From contig UQKC01000024.1 in NCBI GenBank assembly GCA_900541495.1, positions 1 to 33,757 of the forward strand: 33,757 bases of DNA. Direction: 5' to 3'. The DNA comes from an uncultured Ruminococcus sp. (lineage in GTDB: Bacteria > Bacillota > Clostridia > Oscillospirales > Ruminococcaceae). A program made the translations under genes and the position numbers. Positions 23,968-31,660 of the stretch are shown here, in pieces (position 1 is the stretch's first letter; every line of letters starts with the position of its first letter). Under the pieces are notes generated by a model. That model was not told the origin of the DNA. It searched no databases and was given only the letters and a program-made list of their open reading frames with translations.

Positions 23968-24819
23968 ATGGAAACAGCATACAATAACGGAAAAGCAAAG
24001 CGCGCAGTCTTTACATTCCTTAAATACGCCGTGCTTGTTATCGCCTGCCTTGTTGTTTTTATCCCTCTTGTGGTAGTTTTCCTCGGCTCGTTCAAGAACA
24101 ATACCGAATTCCTTTCCTCGAACGTCTTTGCACTTCCGCAGAAGCTTGAATGGAATAACTACAAGACCGCCTTTATGGGCGGCAACGTTCTCCTCGGACT
24201 TAAAAACACAGGTATTATCCTCGTTATCTCCTGCATCGGAACTATCATCACAGGTACAATGACAGCCTACGTTGTCCAGCGTTTCAATACGCTTTTCGGT
24301 AAGATAATGAAAGGCGCTTTCCTCGTTGCAACACTTTTCCCGAACATCGCAATGCAGGTAACGGTTTACCGTATCATGAACTCGTTCCACCTTGTTGGAC
24401 ACATGGCAGCCCCCATAATCCTCTACATCGGCACGGATATCATCTCGATCTATATCTTCATTCAGTTCCTCAACAATATCTCCTATTCGCTCGATGAAAG
24501 CGCAATTATGGACGGCGCAAGCTACTTCACCGTTTATCTCAAAATTATTCTCCCACTCCTGAAGCCTGCTATCGCAACAGTGCTTACCATTAAAATGATA
24601 AGCATCTATAACGACTTCTATACTCCGCAGCTTTATATGCCATCCGAAAAGCTTGCCGTTGTTTCGACAGCGCTCTATCGCTTCATCGGACCTTACGGCG
24701 CAAAATGGGAAATAATCTTCGCAGGTATCGTTATCTGTATAATCCCAACGCTCATCATATTCCTCTGTCTGCAAAAGCAGATATATGCAGGACTTGTAAA
24801 CGGTTCTGTAAAGGAATAA
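23968..24819 (+). CDS. Sugar ABC transporter permease, MalG/UgpE type
   Basis: A 283-residue second permease. Six hydrophobic helices are visible (VLVIACLVVFIPLVVVFLG first). The EAA-type loop reads DESAIMDGASYFTVYLKIILPLLKP. AAGGAGG lies in the last codons of the preceding gene, so the two are coupled. No ATP-binding subunit follows; as with many Firmicutes sugar importers, a shared MsmK/UgpC-type ATPase coded elsewhere is expected. The transcript ends at the hairpin at 24852. Confidence 0.93.
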   Translation: METAYNNGKAKRAVFTFLKYAVLVIACLVVFIPLVVVFLGSFKNNTEFLSSNVFALPQKLEWNNYKTAFMGGNVLLGLKNTGIILVISCIGTIITGTMTAYVVQRFNTLFGKIMKGAFLVATLFPNIAMQVTVYRIMNSFHLVGHMAAPIILYIGTDIISIYIFIQFLNNISYSLDESAIMDGASYFTVYLKIILPLLKPAIATVLTIKMISIYNDFYTPQLYMPSEKLAVVSTALYRFIGPYGAKWEIIFAGIVICIIPTLIIFLCLQKQIYAGLVNGSVKE

Positions 24820-24851
24820 TTTCATACTTCTCCATATTCTCCTAAAGATGA

Positions 24852-24888
24852 ACCGCCCGACAAAAACTTGTCGGGCGGTCCGTTTTAT
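24852..24888. terminator. Bidirectional terminator between convergent genes
   Basis: ACCGCCCGACAA (24852-24863) and its complement (24868-24879) form a 12-bp stem with an AAAC loop, followed by CCGTTTTATT on the plus side. It separates the ABC operon from the convergent rhodanese-TtcA gene. Confidence 0.9.
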
Positions 24889-26043
24889 TCAATACTTCTC
24901 ATAATTATCAAGAAAATGATGCAAGTTCCCGTCAAGGTCTTTGTAGGACGGCAGCGTTTTCAGATTAACACCCTCAACGCTGCGGAAAATGTTCATTTCT
25001 ATCTGCGGATTTATCTTTGAAAGCCGCGAAATGAGCTGCTTTATCTCCTGCCGCTTTGAGGTGTGTTCGTTATCCTCCTCGGAAGCCGCCTGATCGGTGA
25101 ATTTGCAGGCGCACTGGATAAAATGCAAGCCGTTGTAGTCGCGCCAACGCTTGACATCTTCCTCGCGGATAAAATACATCGGTCGGATAAGCTCCATTCC
25201 CTCAAAATTCGCACTGTGGAGCTTCGGCATCATCGTCTGCACCTGACCGCCGTAGATCATTCCCATAAGTATCGTTTCGATAACATCGTCAAAATGATGA
25301 CCGAGCGCAATTTTATTGCAGCCGAGTTCCTTTGCCTTTGCGTAAAGATTTCCGCGCCTCATTCTCGCACAAAGATAACACGGGTTCGTCCTTACGTTGA
25401 ACACGGACGAAAAAATATCCGTTTCAAATATCGTCAGCGGAATATCGAGCAGCTCCGCATTTTTTTCGATTATCCTGCGGTTCGCAGGGCTGTAGCCCGG
25501 GTCCATAAGCAGGAAAACGACCTCAAATTCCATTTTGTTGTGACGCTTTATCTCCTGAAAAAGCTTCGCCATAAGGAATGAATCCTTGCCGCCCGAAATG
25601 CAGACAGCTATTTTGTCGCCCTCGCTGATAAGCCGGTATTCATTGAGCGCCCTTGTGAAGCGGCTCAGGAGCGAGCTGTGAAATTTCTTTCGTATGCTGC
25701 GTTCGGCGTCCTCCGCCTTAGATTCGCCCGTTTCAAGCGTCGTGCGAAGCCAGTCTATGTAGCCGCCGTCCAGATTATATGCATCAAAGCCGAGCGAACA
25801 AAGCCTTTCCGCAAATTCTCCGCTCATTATGCCGCCGTTTCCGCAAACAATGAGCTTTTTTCCCTTATATTCCGCAAGCTGCGCGGAAAGTTCCCCGTCC
25901 GAAAGCTTCGGCGAAACAAGAACCGCCCCGTCGATGTGCCCGAACGAGTATGAATATTCCCCTCTTATGTCAATAACAGCGTATTCTTCGCTTTTCATCG
26001 CGCGAAGCTCGTCCGCCGATATCAGTTTGACCGTCTGTGCCAT
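24889..26043 (-). CDS. Rhodanese domain fused to a TtcA-like tRNA thiolation enzyme
   Basis: A 384-residue fusion. Residues 5-103 are a rhodanese domain (ISADELRAMKSEEYAVIDIRG) with the candidate persulfide Cys67 in IVCGNGGIMS. Residues about 115-384 are a PP-loop ATPase of the TtcA family: SGGKDSFLMAK (150-160), CxxC in NPCYLCARMRRGN (Cys222 and Cys225), GHHFDD (248-253), and a further CAC (311-313). TtcA makes 2-thiocytidine at position 32 of tRNA with an Fe-S cluster. The rhodanese part could hand sulfur to the ligase part; this is inference from the fusion. No C-terminal zinc ribbon is visible. Family calls are firm; the exact product on tRNA is not. Confidence 0.88.
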   Translation of the reverse strand: MAQTVKLISADELRAMKSEEYAVIDIRGEYSYSFGHIDGAVLVSPKLSDGELSAQLAEYKGKKLIVCGNGGIMSGEFAERLCSLGFDAYNLDGGYIDWLRTTLETGESKAEDAERSIRKKFHSSLLSRFTRALNEYRLISEGDKIAVCISGGKDSFLMAKLFQEIKRHNKMEFEVVFLLMDPGYSPANRRIIEKNAELLDIPLTIFETDIFSSVFNVRTNPCYLCARMRRGNLYAKAKELGCNKIALGHHFDDVIETILMGMIYGGQVQTMMPKLHSANFEGMELIRPMYFIREEDVKRWRDYNGLHFIQCACKFTDQAASEEDNEHTSKRQEIKQLISRLSKINPQIEMNIFRSVEGVNLKTLPSYKDLDGNLHHFLDNYEKY

Positions 26044-26099
26044 TTGTACACCTCATTTTTTATCTTCTTATACCATTATATATTATTTTCGGGGAAAAC

Positions 26100-26489
26100 T
26101 CAATAGCAAATTAATGCGTAATTTTAAATTACGTCAATTTGCACCATAACATAAAACCTATTTTCGTAGGGGCGGATTCTATATCCGCCCGACCAAATTG
26201 CCGAATTTTGGCGTAAAAACGGACACAAATATTGCAGGGGACGGGTTTCTGTCCCAAATCACGGTAGCAATTTTCCGGAGTGTTGATCTCATAACAAAAC
26301 ACCCCTATTTTTATCTTTTTATCAGATAAAAATAGGGGTGTTCGTTTATTATAGAACGCCTTGCAGCGCGGGACGGGAAACCCGTCCCCTACAGAGATTT
26401 TGGCAAAAATACAGTATTTGCAACGGGCGGATATGGGATCCGCCCCTACGATTTTCATTGCAAACTAACGGAATATAAATAATTACGCA
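26100..26489. repeat. Compound dispersed repeat with central hairpin, between rhodanese-TtcA and desulfurase genes
   Basis: The gap is filled by the repeat family. A module GTAGGGGCGGATTCTATATCC begins at 26166, a GGGGACGGGTTTCTGTCCC at about 26237, then a perfect hairpin, a GGGACGGGAAACCCGTCCCC at about 26370, a second GGGCGGAT...ATCCGCCC at about 26431, and the border CGGAATATAAATAATTACGC at 26469. The right half is the reverse complement of the copy at 19405-19553. The left half mirrors the right, so the element is a large imperfect inverted repeat. A 109-codon frame here is repeat sequence. Confidence 0.85.
26298..26342. terminator. Perfect 19-bp terminator hairpin in the compound repeat
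   Basis: AACACCCCTATTTTTATCT (26298-26316) and its complement (26324-26342) with a seven-base loop. On the minus strand it is followed by TTGTTATG and can end transcription from the desulfurase-like gene; on the plus strand by TTCGTTTATT. Confidence 0.8.
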
Positions 26490-27614
26490 TTACGAATTAC
26501 GCATTGAACAGATCTCTCCGATAAGCAATCTTACCTGCTGGGGGGTGCTGAAAACGGACGGCGAAAAGCGTACCGTTCCCTCGGGTGCTGTTCCGATAGC
26601 CTTGTGCGCAAGTCCAGAGCAGTGAAGCCCTCCGCGAAGTGCAAATCCACGCCTGCTCAGCTCCGTTGCAAGCTCATTCGAGGTCATTCCGTTGACATTG
26701 AACGAAACTATCGGGAGATACTCGCCCTTGCCGCGGTATATCTTCACACGTTCAGACGGTCTTAGTCCGTCGATAAACTGACGGCAAAGCTCGGTTTCGT
26801 GCGAGAATATCCTTTCAATGCCGTTTGCCGATACAAAGCCTATACCTGCGCCGAGTCCGATTATGCCCATTGTATTGACCGTTCCGCTTTCAAGGCTGTC
26901 GGGAAGAAAATCAGGCTGTGCAAGCTCGAGCGAGGTGCTTCCCGTGCCGCCCTCCATAAGCGGAGTTATCAGAAACTTGCCGTCCGAGATGAGCAGACCC
27001 GTCCCCGATGGTCCGTAGAGCGACTTGTGTCCTGCCGTGCAGAGAATGTTTATCCCGTCCGAAAGCTTTATGTCGAGCACTCCGCAAGCCTGCGCGCCGT
27101 CCGCGATGAAGCAGATGTTGTGCCGCCTGCATATCTCGCCAAGCTTTTTATAGGGCGTTATCCTGCCCGTGACGTTGCTGCCGAGGGTGCAGACTATCGC
27201 TTTGGTGTTAGGTCTTATCAGCCGCTCAAAGTTTGCGGCAACGGTATCATCATCAGCGGTCGCATCGGCAATATCGAATGTACAGCCGCGCTTGCTCAAA
27301 GCATAAACGGGGCGTGCCGCTGAGTTGTGTTCAAGGTTTGAGATAATGATATGCCCCTCGCCGTTCATAATGCCTTTTATGGCAAGATTGAGGGCGTGAG
27401 TGCAGTTCGAGGTGAAAACGACATTTTCCGTCTGCGCGCCGAAAAAGTCAGCCGCCTTTTTACGGGCAGCATAAACAGCCTCGGCGGTCTTTATTGAAAG
27501 CTCGTGCCCGCTCCTGCCCGGATTGCCGCCATAGCGCGTCAGAGCTTCGTTCACAGCTCTGCGAACGGGATAAGGCTTCGGAAAGGTCGTCGCCGAATTG
27601 TCAAAGTTTATCAT
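26490..27614 (-). CDS. Cysteine-desulfurase-family class V aminotransferase (DUF3343-linked group)
   Basis: A 374-residue PLP enzyme. It starts MINFDNSATTFPKP and has NPGRSGHELS, the PLP lysine in CTAGHKSLYGPSG, and the late motif LRGGLHCSGLAH with a cysteine in the class II (SufS/CsdA-like) position. This pattern fits the desulfurase subfamily found in Clostridia beside DUF3343 proteins and, in many genomes, selenium- or molybdenum-enzyme genes. It may move sulfur or selenium from cysteine or selenocysteine. DUF3343 lies 98 bases upstream on the same strand. The last residues MRNS and the stop come from a repeat border carrying TAA in all three frames. Substrate and partner are inference. 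Confidence 0.85.
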   Translation of the reverse strand: MINFDNSATTFPKPYPVRRAVNEALTRYGGNPGRSGHELSIKTAEAVYAARKKAADFFGAQTENVVFTSNCTHALNLAIKGIMNGEGHIIISNLEHNSAARPVYALSKRGCTFDIADATADDDTVAANFERLIRPNTKAIVCTLGSNVTGRITPYKKLGEICRRHNICFIADGAQACGVLDIKLSDGINILCTAGHKSLYGPSGTGLLISDGKFLITPLMEGGTGSTSLELAQPDFLPDSLESGTVNTMGIIGLGAGIGFVSANGIERIFSHETELCRQFIDGLRPSERVKIYRGKGEYLPIVSFNVNGMTSNELATELSRRGFALRGGLHCSGLAHKAIGTAPEGTVRFSPSVFSTPQQVRLLIGEICSMRNS

Positions 27615-27627
27615 TTTTGTGGCCCGT

Positions 27628-27690
27628 TCCTTTCTGTCTTTTCCGAAACGGGGGCGGAAAACAGAATTCTTTCCGCCCGTTTTATCTAAG
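27628..27690. other. Inverted repeat between DUF3343 and the desulfurase-like gene
   Basis: GGGCGGAAA (about 27652-27660) pairs with TTTCCGCCC around ACAGAATTC. On the plus strand it is followed by GTTTTAT, on the minus strand by no T-run, so it may be a processing or attenuation hairpin in the two-gene transcript rather than a terminator. Confidence 0.45.
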
Positions 27691-27712
27691 GAAAATTCTG
27701 AAAAATCGATAG

Positions 27713-27931
27713 TTATCTTGGCTTGCCGATAGCGCGCGGAGTAATGCCCTCCGCTTCGAGCAGTTCTGCAATGACTCCCGGGTCAGCCGCCGCCGAAACG
27801 CTGTAGCCGCAGCCGACAGCGAGCGACTTCGGAGTGCGAATGACCTCGGCAGGGATACCCTTGCGGCGCAGGACGGCCTGAGCCTTTATCGCAATAGTAA
27901 CGGACGGAAAAGCAAAGATATATCTTTCCAT
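27713..27931 (-). CDS. DUF3343 protein, putative sulfur/selenium carrier-like
   Basis: A 72-residue protein: MERYIFAFPSVTIAIKAQAV, then VLRRKGIPAEVIRTPKSLAVGCGYSV and a short helical end. The fold and the CGY segment (Cys48 region) match DUF3343, described as a putative Se/S carrier-like family. The start at 27931 is chosen because AAGGAG lies seven bases upstream and the preceding 29 codons of the longer frame run through promoter and hairpin sequence. It precedes the desulfurase-like gene, a known neighbourhood pairing. Its biochemical role is unproven. Confidence 0.85.
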   Translation of the reverse strand: MERYIFAFPSVTIAIKAQAVLRRKGIPAEVIRTPKSLAVGCGYSVSAAADPGVIAELLEAEGITPRAIGKPR

Positions 27932-27947
27932 AGCTCCTCTCCTTCCG

Positions 27948-27979
27948 AAACGCAGTTTTTCTGCGTTTGGTTTATTATA
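27948..27979 (-). promoter_or_regulatory. Promoter and 5' hairpin of the DUF3343-desulfurase pair
   Basis: On the minus strand a -10 TATAAT (27979-27974) has a weak -35 (CTAACA, 18-base spacer). Just after the expected start lies the perfect hairpin AAACGCAG/CTGCGTTT (27968-27961 with 27955-27948), ending about five bases before the ribosome site region. Confidence 0.5.
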
Positions 27980-28079
27980 TGCTAGGAAGAAAAATTTTGT
28001 TAGAGGATTTCCGAGCAATGGGCAAAATGAGTTTTACTTATCTTCAAAAATAAAAAACGATACAGTCGCGATAAAATCA

Positions 28080-28352
28080 AATCGAAGCTGTACCGTTTGA
28101 GGATTATTATGGGAACCCGTCCCCTACAATATTTTGTAGGTATAATACTAAACACCAATAAAATACAAGAAAAAATCTGCGCCGAAATCCAATATAAACC
28201 TGTTTTCAACAGCTACAAGATTGTCGTCTTGATTTTTTCCAAATTTTAAATGGTGTTTAGTATAAAACGACAATATGGGAACGGGCGGATATAGAATCCG
28301 CCCCTACGATTTTTTTGCAAATCAACGGAATATAAATAATTCCGAATTTAAT
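28080..28352. repeat. Dispersed repeat downstream of the chemoreceptor gene, split by a mini-element
   Basis: The border TAAATTCGGAATTATTTATATTCCG (minus strand, from the receptor stop down to 28325), a module GGGCGGAT...ATCCGCCCC at about 28282-28305, and GGGAACCCGTCCCCTAC at about 28111-28127 belong to the stop-linked repeat family. Between the last two lies the 119-bp inverted-repeat element. Bases 27980-28080 hold an imperfect hairpin (ACGATACAG near 28059 with CTGTACCGT near 28090) and no gene. Confidence 0.75.
28145..28263. mobile_element. 119-bp MITE-like element with 12-bp terminal inverted repeats
   Basis: ATACTAAACACC (28145-28156) and GGTGTTTAGTAT (28252-28263) are perfect inverted ends; trimming to CTAAACACC leaves TA on both sides, as with elements moved by Tc1/mariner or IS630 transposases. 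No coding capacity. It sits inside the dispersed repeat at 28080-28352. Confidence 0.65.
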
Positions 28353-29705
28353 TTACCTGTTCGCAACAAGAACATTCATCTTTTCGATCTCTACATTTAC
28401 CGAACGTGCAATCTCGGTGTTCTCCGATGCGGTTTCGGTGTTCTGCGTGATAACATCGGATACAGCGGCAATTCTTGCCTTTATGTCATCAACGGAGTTT
28501 CGCTGCGATTCGGTGAGCTCTGCGATCTTTCTTGCGTGGCTCTCACTGCGCTGTGAGGATTCGATGATGCTTTCCATGTGCTCGGCGGCTGTTCGCGCAA
28601 ATTCAGTGCCGTTTGATACTGCGCTTATGGATTCGTTGATGAGCGTTGTGGTGTTCTTTGCGGCTTCGGCGCTCTTGTTGGCGAGGTTGCGGACTTCATC
28701 GGCAACGACTGCGAAGCCTTTTCCTGCTGCGCCTGCTCTTGCGGCTTCAACTGCTGCATTGAGGGCGAGGATATTCGTCTGGAACGAGATATCTTCGATA
28801 GTCTTGATGATGCTGCTGATCTTGTTCGAGGATTCGCTTATCTCTTCCATTGTCTTTACCATCTGCTGCATATTGCGGTTGCTCTCGTCGAGCTTTGAAG
28901 CGCTCTCGCCTGCGGCTTCTGCGGCGGATTCCGCTTCGTTAAGGCAGCGTTCCGATTCTTCGGCGAAGCTTTCAACGTTGGAAAGGATATCCGCAACGGT
29001 GCTTGCCTGCTCTTCGGAAGCGGCTGTAAGTCTGCTTGAAATATCGAGTATAGACGAGGTCGATTCGCCGAGGGACGAAGCGATAGTCGAAACCTGATGC
29101 ATAATGTCAGCCTGACGTTTGCCGAGGGCGGTGCTTTCGTCCATTTTCTGCTGTACCTGACCGAGAAGTCCCTTGGTTTCATCGGCTGCCTGTTCAGATT
29201 TGTCGAGGAGCGAAACGGTATTTTTTATAAGAAGCCTAAGCATGAATGCGGCAACGTTCACGCCTGCGATGCCGTTTATGATAACATTGCTCGGCGCGCC
29301 GATATAGACCTTGTCCTTTATGATAAGTCCTGCAAAAAGAAGCACATTTGTGAGTATCCAGGTTATATCAACGTTGAGAACGCTGGTGTAGATAGCACCG
29401 ATAGCGATATTTGCAGCCAAAATCGCAGCCATTGTGTGGAGTTCGCCCTTAGTTGCCGAGAGGACAACGATAAAAACGGTCGTTGCCTGCGTGAGGAAGA
29501 TGCCCTTTGTGAGGTTTGAGGCTTTTCTCATAAAAATAAGTACGATAAGCGGAACTATTATACCCATAGCTGCCGTTAAAATGCCCGTCAGCGCATAACC
29601 CGTCACGAGGTTGATTATGCAGAACGCAAGGCACACGCCGAAAATGACAATAAGATGATTTCTGATAACTTTATCCGGAATATTCGGACAAAACTTCTGT
29701 GACAT
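28353..29705 (-). CDS. Methyl-accepting chemotaxis protein with a six-helix membrane domain
   Basis: A 450-residue chemoreceptor. After a short N-terminus (MSQKFCPNIPDKVIRNH) there are about six hydrophobic helices within residues 18-165 and no sizeable extracellular sensor domain or HAMP domain. The cytoplasmic signalling domain follows as a long coiled coil with the hairpin tip EDISFQTNILALNAAVEAARAGAAGKGFAVVADEVRNLA (written here only in part by its key region at about 325-365). No C-terminal CheR-docking pentapeptide is seen. Ligands may be sensed in or through the membrane. The start at 29705 follows GGAGGA; a TTG 15 bases upstream is in frame. A strong promoter lies upstream. Confidence 0.9.
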   Translation of the reverse strand: MSQKFCPNIPDKVIRNHLIVIFGVCLAFCIINLVTGYALTGILTAAMGIIVPLIVLIFMRKASNLTKGIFLTQATTVFIVVLSATKGELHTMAAILAANIAIGAIYTSVLNVDITWILTNVLLFAGLIIKDKVYIGAPSNVIINGIAGVNVAAFMLRLLIKNTVSLLDKSEQAADETKGLLGQVQQKMDESTALGKRQADIMHQVSTIASSLGESTSSILDISSRLTAASEEQASTVADILSNVESFAEESERCLNEAESAAEAAGESASKLDESNRNMQQMVKTMEEISESSNKISSIIKTIEDISFQTNILALNAAVEAARAGAAGKGFAVVADEVRNLANKSAEAAKNTTTLINESISAVSNGTEFARTAAEHMESIIESSQRSESHARKIAELTESQRNSVDDIKARIAAVSDVITQNTETASENTEIARSVNVEIEKMNVLVANR

Positions 29706-29775
29706 ATAAAATTCCTCCAAATATAGCGCATTTGCTGTTTTGTTTCAGTCAAAAGCGGAAATTTTTATCGCCTAT

Positions 29776-29804
29776 ATTATACCACATTCCGTCCGATTCG
29801 TCAA
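29776..29804 (-). promoter_or_regulatory. SigA-type promoter of the chemoreceptor gene
   Basis: On the minus strand TTGACG (29804-29799) and TATAAT (29781-29776), 17 bases apart; the start would be about 65 bases before the ATG. Confidence 0.8.
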
Positions 29805-29842
29805 ACAATTCTCGTTAAGATTCATAAAAATGTATATTTTGC

Positions 29843-29881
29843 ACAAAAAATCCCACCTTTGATTTATTTCAAAGACGGGAT
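29843..29881 (-). terminator. leuA: Terminator of leuA
   Basis: On the minus strand ATCCCGTCTTTGA (29881-29869) pairs with TCAAAGGTGGGAT (29862-29850), 13 pairs including two G-U, then TTTTTTG. It lies 22 bases after the leuA stop. Confidence 0.88.
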
Positions 29882-29902
29882 AATATTTCGCTTTGGAAAA
29901 GC

Positions 29903-31564
29903 TTACTTTACAAGTCCGCTGTTGTTGATAGCGGAAACGAGAGCCTTTATCGAAGCATCGATGATATCGGTATGGATACCTGCGCCCCAGAATACGCCGT
30001 TTTCGGTTTCGATGCCGACATAAGCGCATGCCTGCGAGCTTGAACCTCTTTCGAGAGCGTGTTCTTCATAAGTTGTAATGGAATAGCTGATGCCGAGAGC
30101 GTCCTTTACAGCGTTGGAAACAGCGTCAAGACGGCCGTTGCCCGTTGCTTCTCTTACGATATCCTGTGAGTTGTAGGAAATGGTGACAACTGCGGAGATG
30201 CCGTTCTTCTGCGAGAAATGAGCTTCTTTGACGGTGAATTTATCGCTGATGTTGAGGTAGTTGTTCTTGAATACATCGTAAACCTCGGCAGGCTGAAGCT
30301 CCTTGTGAGCGTGGTCGGAAACGCTCTTGACGTGATAGCCGAATGCCTCGCGCATCTTAGGAGGCATATCGATGCCGTAGTTCTGCTGCATAAGGAAGCC
30401 GATGCCGCCCTTGCCCGACTGGCTGTTGATACGGATAACGTCGCCCTCGTATTCTCTGCCAACGTCCTTCGGGTCGATAGCGAGGTAAGGAACGTTCCAG
30501 TGCGGAGGATTCTTCTCTTCGCGCCATTTGAGTCCCTTTGCGATAGCGTCCTGATGCGAGCCGGAGAATGCCGCAAATACGAGCGAGCCGCTGTAAGGTT
30601 GACGTTCGTAAACGTGCATACGGGTCATCTTTTCGTAAACTTCTGTGATCTCGGGAATGTTGGAGAAGTCAAGTTCGGGGTCAACGCCGTGTGAGAACAT
30701 ATTCATTGCAACTGTGATAAGGTCAACGTTGCCTGTACGTTCGCCGTTGCCGAAGAGCGTACCCTCAACACGGTCTGCACCTGCGAGAAGTCCGAGTTCG
30801 GTGTCTGCAACTGCGCAGCCGCGGTCGTTGTGCGGGTGGAGCGAAACAACTACGTTTTCGCGGCGGTTGAGGTGCTTGCACATATATTCTATCTGCGAAG
30901 CGTAAACGTGCGGCATACTTTCTTCAACGGTAACGGGGAGGTTCATAATTACCTTGTCATCTGCTGTAGGCTGCCAAATATCGATAACAGCATTGCAGAT
31001 TTCAAGTGCGAATTCGGGTTCTGTGCCCGTGAAACTTTCGGGGGAGTATTCAAAGCGGAAGTTGCCTTCGGTCTTGCTGCGGTATTCCTTGCAGAGCTTT
31101 GCGCCCTCGACAGCGATCTTGATGATGTCCTCCTTGGACTTCCTGAATACCTGTTCACGCTGTGCAACAGAGGTCGAGTTGTAAAGATGAACGATAGCGT
31201 TCTTGCAGCCTTTGAGCGCTTCAAAGGTCTTTGCGATGATATGCTCTCTCGACTGTGTAAGTACCTGAATCGTCACATCATCGGGGATAAGATCCTGTTC
31301 GATAAGTGTGCGGCAGAATTCATATTCTGTTTCGGAAGCGGCAGGGAAGCCGATCTCGATCTCCTTGAAGCCTACCTTTATAAGATGCTTCCAGAAAGTG
31401 AGCTTTTCTTCGAGCGACATCGGAATAATGAGCGCCTGATTGCCGTCGCGGAGGTCAACAGAACACCAGATAGGAGCTTTGTCGATATAATCTTTCTTCA
31501 CCCAGTCGAAGCAAGGCTCGGGGGGCATAAAGTATCTTCTTGTGTAATTTTCAAAATTTTTCAT
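29903..31564 (-). CDS. leuA: 2-isopropylmalate synthase, long (type 2) form
   Basis: A 553-residue enzyme that joins acetyl-CoA and 2-oxoisovalerate in the first committed step of leucine synthesis. The catalytic barrel begins CSVDLRDGNQALI (metal and substrate contacts Arg-Asp) and has EIGFPAASETE, the metal-binding HPHNDRG motif, and GTLFGNGERTGNVDL. The C-terminal part (about 430-553) is the LeuA allosteric domain, normally feedback-inhibited by leucine. The start at 31564 follows GGAAAGGA; a TTG 18 bases upstream is in frame. It is controlled by a T-box leader about 320 bases upstream, and no other leu genes follow in the window. Confidence 0.95.
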   Translation of the reverse strand: MKNFENYTRRYFMPPEPCFDWVKKDYIDKAPIWCSVDLRDGNQALIIPMSLEEKLTFWKHLIKVGFKEIEIGFPAASETEYEFCRTLIEQDLIPDDVTIQVLTQSREHIIAKTFEALKGCKNAIVHLYNSTSVAQREQVFRKSKEDIIKIAVEGAKLCKEYRSKTEGNFRFEYSPESFTGTEPEFALEICNAVIDIWQPTADDKVIMNLPVTVEESMPHVYASQIEYMCKHLNRRENVVVSLHPHNDRGCAVADTELGLLAGADRVEGTLFGNGERTGNVDLITVAMNMFSHGVDPELDFSNIPEITEVYEKMTRMHVYERQPYSGSLVFAAFSGSHQDAIAKGLKWREEKNPPHWNVPYLAIDPKDVGREYEGDVIRINSQSGKGGIGFLMQQNYGIDMPPKMREAFGYHVKSVSDHAHKELQPAEVYDVFKNNYLNISDKFTVKEAHFSQKNGISAVVTISYNSQDIVREATGNGRLDAVSNAVKDALGISYSITTYEEHALERGSSSQACAYVGIETENGVFWGAGIHTDIIDASIKALVSAINNSGLVK

Positions 31565-31660
31565 ATCAAATTTCCTTTCCAAACCGTTCGCCGTTTTTCC
31601 CTGAATTTCGGCGAAGCTTTTTTCTGCGGGAGGAATAGTGTTCTGCTGTCCTTTTTTATA
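31565..31660 (-). other. leuA-proximal leader segment
   Basis: Between the mini-element and the leuA start nothing but the ribosome site is recognised. The segment 31761-31881 on the other side of the mini-element contains a small stem (AGTCATTCTC/AAAATGACT near 31788-31815) of unknown meaning. Confidence 0.35.

Noticed and set aside
23782..24825. A 347-codon open frame on the minus strand opposite the second permease
   Set aside because: It lies entirely antisense to two well-supported permease genes with ribosome sites and clear motifs; its product is rich in Cys, His and Asn without any domain pattern, as expected from a shadow frame.
26129..26458. A 109-codon frame between the rhodanese-TtcA and desulfurase-like genes
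   Set aside because: Made wholly of dispersed repeat and hairpin sequence; parts of the same peptide appear in a frame at 19322-19534 for the same reason.
27652..27684. Terminator separating DUF3343 from the desulfurase-like gene
   Set aside because: The T-run lies on the wrong side for the minus-strand transcript, so it is listed only as an inverted repeat.
28145..28263. A complete insertion sequence
   Set aside because: It is only 119 bp and has no transposase frame, so it can at most be a non-autonomous element.
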